A stretch of DNA of 64,000 nt from Bacillota bacterium. Its GTDB lineage: Bacteria > Bacillota > UBA5301. Shown piece after piece: positions 59,630 through 64,000 of the stretch (position 1 is the first letter of the stretch; each line of letters starts with the position of its first letter). The stretch lies in NCBI GenBank assembly GCA_017656135.1, contig JACDOJ010000003.1:57788-121787 (forward strand), written 5' to 3'. Position numbers and translations under genes: made by a program. The notes under the pieces are model-generated. The model did no database searches, had not been told where the DNA came from, and worked only from the letters and a program-made list of their open reading frames with translations.

Positions 59630-60172
59630 GTGTTGACCAGCAGGGAGTGTGAGGCGGTAGCCAGTTTTCTCCAAGGACTCACCAATCCATTACGCCTGAA
59701 GATTCTCTACTGCCTGCGCTCCGGCGAGAAAAACGTCACCGAAATCACCGCCTGTACCGGCGAAAGGCAGCCCAATGTCTCCCATCAGCTGAAGGTCCTT
59801 GTCACCAAGGGGTATGTTTCCCGCCGCAAAGAGAGGCGCAAGGTCTACTACTCTCTCAACAGCGAAAAGATCGTCGAACTCTTGGACCAGGTCCGGGAAA
59901 TCATACTGTCGGAGTCCGGAGAGACGAGAGGAGCTAAAACTATGCAGGCCGACAAAGTTTTGGATGCTTTGGGACTGATGTGCCCGATGCCTATACAGAA
60001 ACTCGCAAAGGTCATCAAAGAGATCCAGATAGGGCAGGTGATTGAGGTCCGGGTGGATGATACCCTGACCGCATCAGATCTGCCCATCTGGTGCGAAAAG
60101 ACAGGTCAAGAACTGCTGGACACCTGCAAACACGAAGACTATACATCCTATTTTGTGCGCCGCCGGCGCTGA
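59630..60172 (+). CDS. In-frame fusion: ArsR-family wHTH regulator + C-terminal TusA/SirA sulfur carrier
   Basis: LTNPLRLKILYCLRSGEKNVTEITACTGERQPNVSHQLKVL...RRKVYYSL (ArsR) followed by DKVLDALGLMCPMPIQKLAKVIKEIQIGQVIEVRVDD (TusA CPxP). Confidence 0.9.
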   Translation: MLTSRECEAVASFLQGLTNPLRLKILYCLRSGEKNVTEITACTGERQPNVSHQLKVLVTKGYVSRRKERRKVYYSLNSEKIVELLDQVREIILSESGETRGAKTMQADKVLDALGLMCPMPIQKLAKVIKEIQIGQVIEVRVDDTLTASDLPIWCEKTGQELLDTCKHEDYTSYFVRRRR

Positions 60173-60174
60173 CA

Positions 60175-61041
60175 CTAGGCCAAAGCCTCCAGAACAGTAT
60201 CCCAAACCGAACTGATGTTCTTGCTGGCTTTACTCTCCGGATCCCTGATCACCACAGGTTCACCCTGTATACTCGCCTCTATCAAGGAATCATCGAAAGG
60301 CACTTTGCCGGCTACTCTGATTCTCTTTTTTCGGCAGAACTCCTCTACTTGCTGTGAGATCTCAGGAGCCAGGTCCCATTTATTGATGCAGACCAGAGTC
60401 GGAACCTTGAAGTGATTGCAAAGCCCCAGCAGACGTTCCAAGTCATGCAAACCGGCTACGGAAGGCTCGGTGATAATCAATGCCAGGTCCACCCCAGTCA
60501 AAGAAGAAATCACCGGACAGCCAAGTCCCGGTGGGCCGTCGACCAGCACGTAAGCATATCCTTGTCTTTCGGCAAGCTCCCTGGCTGCTTGGCGGACCTT
60601 GCTCACCAACTTCCCGGAGTTTTCTTCGGCCAGGCCTAATTTGGCGTGGATCAGCGGCCCGTAGGCGGTTTCCGAAACAAACCAGTATCCAGAGAGGTTT
60701 GGCCTCATCTCGATGGCGCCTTCCTCACAAGCATAGTAGCATACCTGGCAGCCCTCGCAGCCAATGGGATCAACCCTGAAGTTGCTGATAGCATTAAAGC
60801 GACAGAGCTGCAAACACTTTCCGCACTCAGTGCACTTCTCTGGATCAATGTAGGCCTTATCCAGACCGTAAAACTCATACCTCTCTTTGACCCGCGGCTT
60901 CAAAAGCAGATGCAGATTGGCAGCATCTACGTCACAGTCAGCCAAGACCTTATCCTGAGCCAAAGCCGCAAAGGAGCCAACAAACGAAGTTTTGCCGGTG
61001 CCGCCTTTGCCGCTAATTACTAATAGCTCTTTCATAGCCAA
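60175..61041 (-). CDS. MinD/Mrp-like P-loop ATPase with inserted 2x[4Fe-4S] ferredoxin domain
   Basis: LLVISGKGGTGKTSFVGSFAALA; CTECGKCLQLCRFNAI...CEGCQVCYYACEEGAI. Confidence 0.92.
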   Translation of the reverse strand: MAMKELLVISGKGGTGKTSFVGSFAALAQDKVLADCDVDAANLHLLLKPRVKERYEFYGLDKAYIDPEKCTECGKCLQLCRFNAISNFRVDPIGCEGCQVCYYACEEGAIEMRPNLSGYWFVSETAYGPLIHAKLGLAEENSGKLVSKVRQAARELAERQGYAYVLVDGPPGLGCPVISSLTGVDLALIITEPSVAGLHDLERLLGLCNHFKVPTLVCINKWDLAPEISQQVEEFCRKKRIRVAGKVPFDDSLIEASIQGEPVVIRDPESKASKNISSVWDTVLEALA

Positions 61042-61876
61042 CCTCCCTTTGCAATCGCTGCCACAGATCCCGAAATGTCTCTTTCCACTCAGGGTATTCT
61101 TCCACTATGCACCCACCCCGGGCGTACAAGGCGGCTAACCGTCGATTAAAGGGTATCTTAAGAAGAATGGGGATCTTCTCAGCCCGACAGTACTCCTCAA
61201 TGCGCCGGTCTCCCTGATCCGACCGGTTGATGATCACCCCGAAGGGTAGCCCCAGCTTTCTAACCATTCCTACAGCCAAAACCAGGTCATTGAGGCCGAA
61301 AGGAGTCGGCTCCGTCACCAGTAGACAGTAATCGGCCCCGCTGACTGAATTAACTACAGAGCAAGATGTGCCCGGAGGAGCGTCAATGATCACAACCCTT
61401 TGCCGCTCAGCTTTTTCCCGGACTGCCTTCACCACAGGGGAAGCCAGAGGCGTTCCTACCGCTAGCTTCCCGTGGGCAAACTTGATCGTTCCAGCATACC
61501 CCAACTCTACGACACCTATCTTCTTTGGTGCTTCTTTGATAGCCCCGGTGGGGCAGGCCAACAGACAGCCACCGCAGCCGTGGCATAATTCGGGGAAAGT
61601 CAACACCCTTTTACCCATGACAGCTATGGCATGAAAAGCACAAACTTCTGTACATCGACCGCACTTCAGGCACCTGGCCTCGTTAACCACTGGTATCTTG
61701 ATTTGAACCTCTTCAGTAGTCTCAAAGGTGGGTTTTAGAAACAGGTGTGCATTGGGTTCCTCAGTATCGCAATCCAAGACCTGGACCGGCAAGTTTTCTG
61801 CCAGAGTCAAGGCCAAATTGGTAGCGATGGTGGTCTTGCCCGTCCCACCTTTACCGCTGGCAACTGCAATGATCAT
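61013..61876 (-). CDS. MinD/Mrp-like P-loop ATPase with inserted 2x[4Fe-4S] ferredoxin domain (second copy)
   Basis: IIAVASGKGGTGKTTIATNLALTLAE; CLKCGRCTEVCAFHAI...CHGCGGCLLACPTGAI. Confidence 0.92.
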   Translation of the reverse strand: MIIAVASGKGGTGKTTIATNLALTLAENLPVQVLDCDTEEPNAHLFLKPTFETTEEVQIKIPVVNEARCLKCGRCTEVCAFHAIAVMGKRVLTFPELCHGCGGCLLACPTGAIKEAPKKIGVVELGYAGTIKFAHGKLAVGTPLASPVVKAVREKAERQRVVIIDAPPGTSCSVVNSVSGADYCLLVTEPTPFGLNDLVLAVGMVRKLGLPFGVIINRSDQGDRRIEEYCRAEKIPILLKIPFNRRLAALYARGGCIVEEYPEWKETFRDLWQRLQREVGYERAISN

Positions 61877-61888
61877 TGACGATCACTC

Positions 61889-62251
61889 CTAACCGTGGTG
61901 GCAATGGCCGTGTTCTCCCTCTTCGTGGTCGCAGAGATTCTCTCGGCTGACCAAAGTATCTGCCAGATAGGCAAGGATAGCCTCTTCTACGGAACCGGAA
62001 ACCCCGGTAAAAGTCTCAATTCCTTGCTCGCTAAACAGGCCCTGCGCCCGAGGGCCCATGCCGCCGGCGATTATACAACAAACCCCCAGATTAGAGAGGT
62101 AACGGGGTAAGAAACCCGGTTCATGCCCTGGATTAGGGATGACTGTCTTACTGACTACTTTACCGTCAGCCACATTGTAAATGGTGTAGGCAGGGCAGCG
62201 CCCGAAATGACTGGCCACACTGTCCCCATCAGTGGCAATCGCGATCTTCAC
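61889..62251 (-). CDS. NifX/NifB-like (dinitrogenase Fe-Mo cofactor biosynthesis) domain protein with His/Cys-rich tail
   Basis: MKIAIATDGDSVASHFGRCPAYTIYNVADGKV...CCIIAGGMGPRA; tail CDHEEGEHGHCHHG. Confidence 0.88.
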   Translation of the reverse strand: MKIAIATDGDSVASHFGRCPAYTIYNVADGKVVSKTVIPNPGHEPGFLPRYLSNLGVCCIIAGGMGPRAQGLFSEQGIETFTGVSGSVEEAILAYLADTLVSRENLCDHEEGEHGHCHHG

Positions 62252-62256
62252 CGTTC

Positions 62257-62625
62257 TTACCTCCTTGTGCCAAAATGCGGCCCCACCATGGCCTTCAAAA
62301 CTGGTTTTAACTGGTGGTTTTTATACCTGGCCAGAGCCTCTCTGACCGAACACGAATCTACCGAATAGACCTCAATGTCGGAAGCTTCCAAGGCTTCCAT
62401 AGCCTTAGGGCCAATATGACCTGTAATCAAAGCCTTAGCCCCTTGCCCGGCAACAAACTGGGCGGCTTGGACACCTGCTCCACCGGAGGACCCAGCGCCC
62501 AAGTTTTCAACTACTTCAAATTTCTCGTTCTCCGGATCAATTAGGATAAAATAATGACATCTCCCAAACCTCTCATCCACGGTGGCATCTAAATCGGTGC
62601 CCTGAGATGTTACCGCTACTTTCAC
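62257..62625 (-). CDS. NifX/NifB-like (dinitrogenase Fe-Mo cofactor biosynthesis) domain protein
   Basis: VAVTSQGTDLDATVDERFGRCHYFILIDPENEKFEVVEN...ALITGHIGPKAMEAL. Confidence 0.9.
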   Translation of the reverse strand: MKVAVTSQGTDLDATVDERFGRCHYFILIDPENEKFEVVENLGAGSSGGAGVQAAQFVAGQGAKALITGHIGPKAMEALEASDIEVYSVDSCSVREALARYKNHQLKPVLKAMVGPHFGTRR

Positions 62626-62652
62626 CTTAAACTCACCTTCCCTGAGAATATA

Positions 62653-62690
62653 GGGGGGGGGAAACGGTCAGCCTCTCTACCGTCCCCCCC
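62653..62690 (-). promoter_or_regulatory. Strong GC-rich hairpin between the DUF5320 and NifX-like genes
   Basis: minus GGGGGGGACGGT...ACCGTTTCCCCCCCCC. Confidence 0.55.
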
Positions 62691-62710
62691 AAAGCAAAGC
62701 CGGCAGCCCA

Positions 62711-63082
62711 TTAATCTTCATGGCCCCTGTCTTTGCCCTCTTCTAAGTCCCGCAAGTAGTCCTTGATCTCGTCCAACCGGTCCTGCAGGATCTCTGCCTG
62801 ACGCTTAAGCAAAGACGCTTCCTCTCTCTTAGTAAGACCCGTAGCATAACCTGGGTGTGACGCACCAAACCAGCCAAAACCAGCGCCAGACCTGACCCAA
62901 CCTGGCAAACCGGTGACATAGTACATGTGGCGCCACCTCCTGCCTCCGCTGAAACCGCCCCAGCGGAAAGTCGGGTTCATAAAACCAGGAACCCGGAACC
63001 CAGAACAATAGCCCAAACCCCTTCCTGTCATTGGTCCTAGAAAGTTCGGGCCGCTCCCATCACCACGCGGCACCAAAACCAC
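62711..63082 (-). CDS. DUF5320 domain-containing protein
   Basis: PRGDGSGPNFLGPMTGRGLGYCSGF and C-terminal coiled coil KREEASLLKRQAEILQDRLDEIKDYLRDLE. Confidence 0.85.
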   Translation of the reverse strand: MVLVPRGDGSGPNFLGPMTGRGLGYCSGFRVPGFMNPTFRWGGFSGGRRWRHMYYVTGLPGWVRSGAGFGWFGASHPGYATGLTKREEASLLKRQAEILQDRLDEIKDYLRDLEEGKDRGHED

Positions 63083-63193
63083 CTCCTCTTTATGGTCGTA
63101 TGTTCATTATTACTATACCCATATTTATGGACATATGTCAATAACTAATTTAAAAAAATTTGCCTTTTCAGGCAAAGGTTTGCTAGGTACTTG

Positions 63194-63922
63194 TTACGTG
63201 TGACTCAAAACTTCCACATCTAAATCGCTCCAACTCTCTGCGACTTCTTGGAGGAACCGGCCGGGTACCGGCTGGCAGCCTGGTTCGGCCGGGGGTCGGA
63301 CAATGGTGTTGAGTTGAACCTTATCGGGTTTAATTTTGAGTATGGTCTCGTGAAGCCTAGAAAGGCTTTTGGGAGAATCGTTCACTCCCTGAACTATAAG
63401 TATCTCCAGCCAGATCGGACCGCTAAACTCCGACCTAAATTTGATTAACCCTTCGACAATTCCGGTCAAGTCGATATCCTTATGAGGCCGGTCGACCCGC
63501 AAAAACTCCTCTCTGGTGCAGGCGTCAAGTGAAGGTAAAACCAAATCACAGAGGGCGGCTTCTTGACGGACCTTCGGCTCGGAAAAAAGGGATGAATTGG
63601 TCAATAACGCCACCTTAAGATCTGGATAAGCAGCCTTGATCATCTTAGTCAACTGGCCCAGCTTCGAGTAAAGGGTGGGTTCTCCCGACCCTGAAAAGGT
63701 CACACAGTCAGGAAAAGGGTGACTGGCGAGATAGTCGGAAAGCTCCTTAAATACTTCCTCCACAGGGTAAAACTCGGCCCTCTCTGTGGTGAGCCTGGTG
63801 GTACGGCCGCGTTCACAGTAAACGCAATTGAAGGTGCAGGTTTTATAGGGGATCACGTCAATCCCCAAGGATACTCCTAACCTGCGTGATGATACCGGTC
63901 CAAAAAGATACTGGTAACTCAT
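63194..63922 (-). CDS. Radical SAM protein
   Basis: FGPVSSRRLGVSLGIDVIPYKTCTFNCVYCERGRTT (CX3CX2C); VTFSGSGEPTLYSKL. Confidence 0.92.
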   Translation of the reverse strand: MSYQYLFGPVSSRRLGVSLGIDVIPYKTCTFNCVYCERGRTTRLTTERAEFYPVEEVFKELSDYLASHPFPDCVTFSGSGEPTLYSKLGQLTKMIKAAYPDLKVALLTNSSLFSEPKVRQEAALCDLVLPSLDACTREEFLRVDRPHKDIDLTGIVEGLIKFRSEFSGPIWLEILIVQGVNDSPKSLSRLHETILKIKPDKVQLNTIVRPPAEPGCQPVPGRFLQEVAESWSDLDVEVLSHT

Positions 63923-63967
63923 AACTGATTTATTTGAACAAGATACTGCCCAATCCTCTTGCCTAAT

Positions 63968-63994
63968 AAAAAAAGCCCCCCACAGCTTGGGGGC
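63968..63994 (-). terminator. Terminator of a minus-strand gene lying beyond the right edge
   Basis: minus GCCCCC-AAGCTGT-GGGGGC then TTTTTTT. Confidence 0.75.
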
Positions 63995-64000
63995 AAAAAA

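Noticed and set aside
1-64000. Prophage, transposon, CRISPR-Cas or biosynthetic gene cluster
   Set aside because: No transposase, integrase, phage structural, Cas or NRPS/PKS-type genes and no long repeats were recognised; nearly all space is filled by identifiable genes.

Overview
The window is a continuous stretch of chromosome from a spore-forming, probably anaerobic member of the Bacillota. Most genes lie on the minus strand. Read in the direction of transcription (right to left):
- MinD/NifX (Orp-like) gene cluster (60.2-63.9 kb)
- sulfur-carrier and lipoate cluster (54.9-60.2 kb): ArsR-TusA fusion (on +), DsrE/F/H-like proteins, GcvH-like protein, lipoate ligase and two radical SAM proteins
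- sleB-ypeB, a predicted exported JAMM protein, chemotaxis genes, ADP-forming acyl-CoA synthetase
- pgsA, prsW, yebC, bofC-like, ruvCBA, queH, recO, ppdK, dgt, dnaG-rpoD, tRNA, trmK, nif3-like, rnpB, SASP
- triheme cytochrome c diverging from a ferredoxin/Rrf2/YczE operon
- livKHMGF
- dcw cluster from mraZ to ftsZ, then spoIIGA-sigE-(L,D-transpeptidase)-sigG-spoIIR-ylmC-nrdR-pgeF
I saw no CRISPR array, prophage, intact transposon or rRNA. The best candidate for something new is the 54.9-60.2 kb region. It looks like a sulfur relay coupled to LipS1/LipS2-type lipoate assembly. Its divergent regulator is an in-frame ArsR-TusA fusion with a second ribosome-binding site and ATG at the TusA boundary. 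Other points to check are a signal-peptide-bearing RadC-like JAMM protein, a four-repeat MraZ box, a back-to-back promoter pair at the cytochrome/ferredoxin locus, and the absence of murC and murD from the dcw cluster. All product names come from reading motifs by eye; no database search was run.
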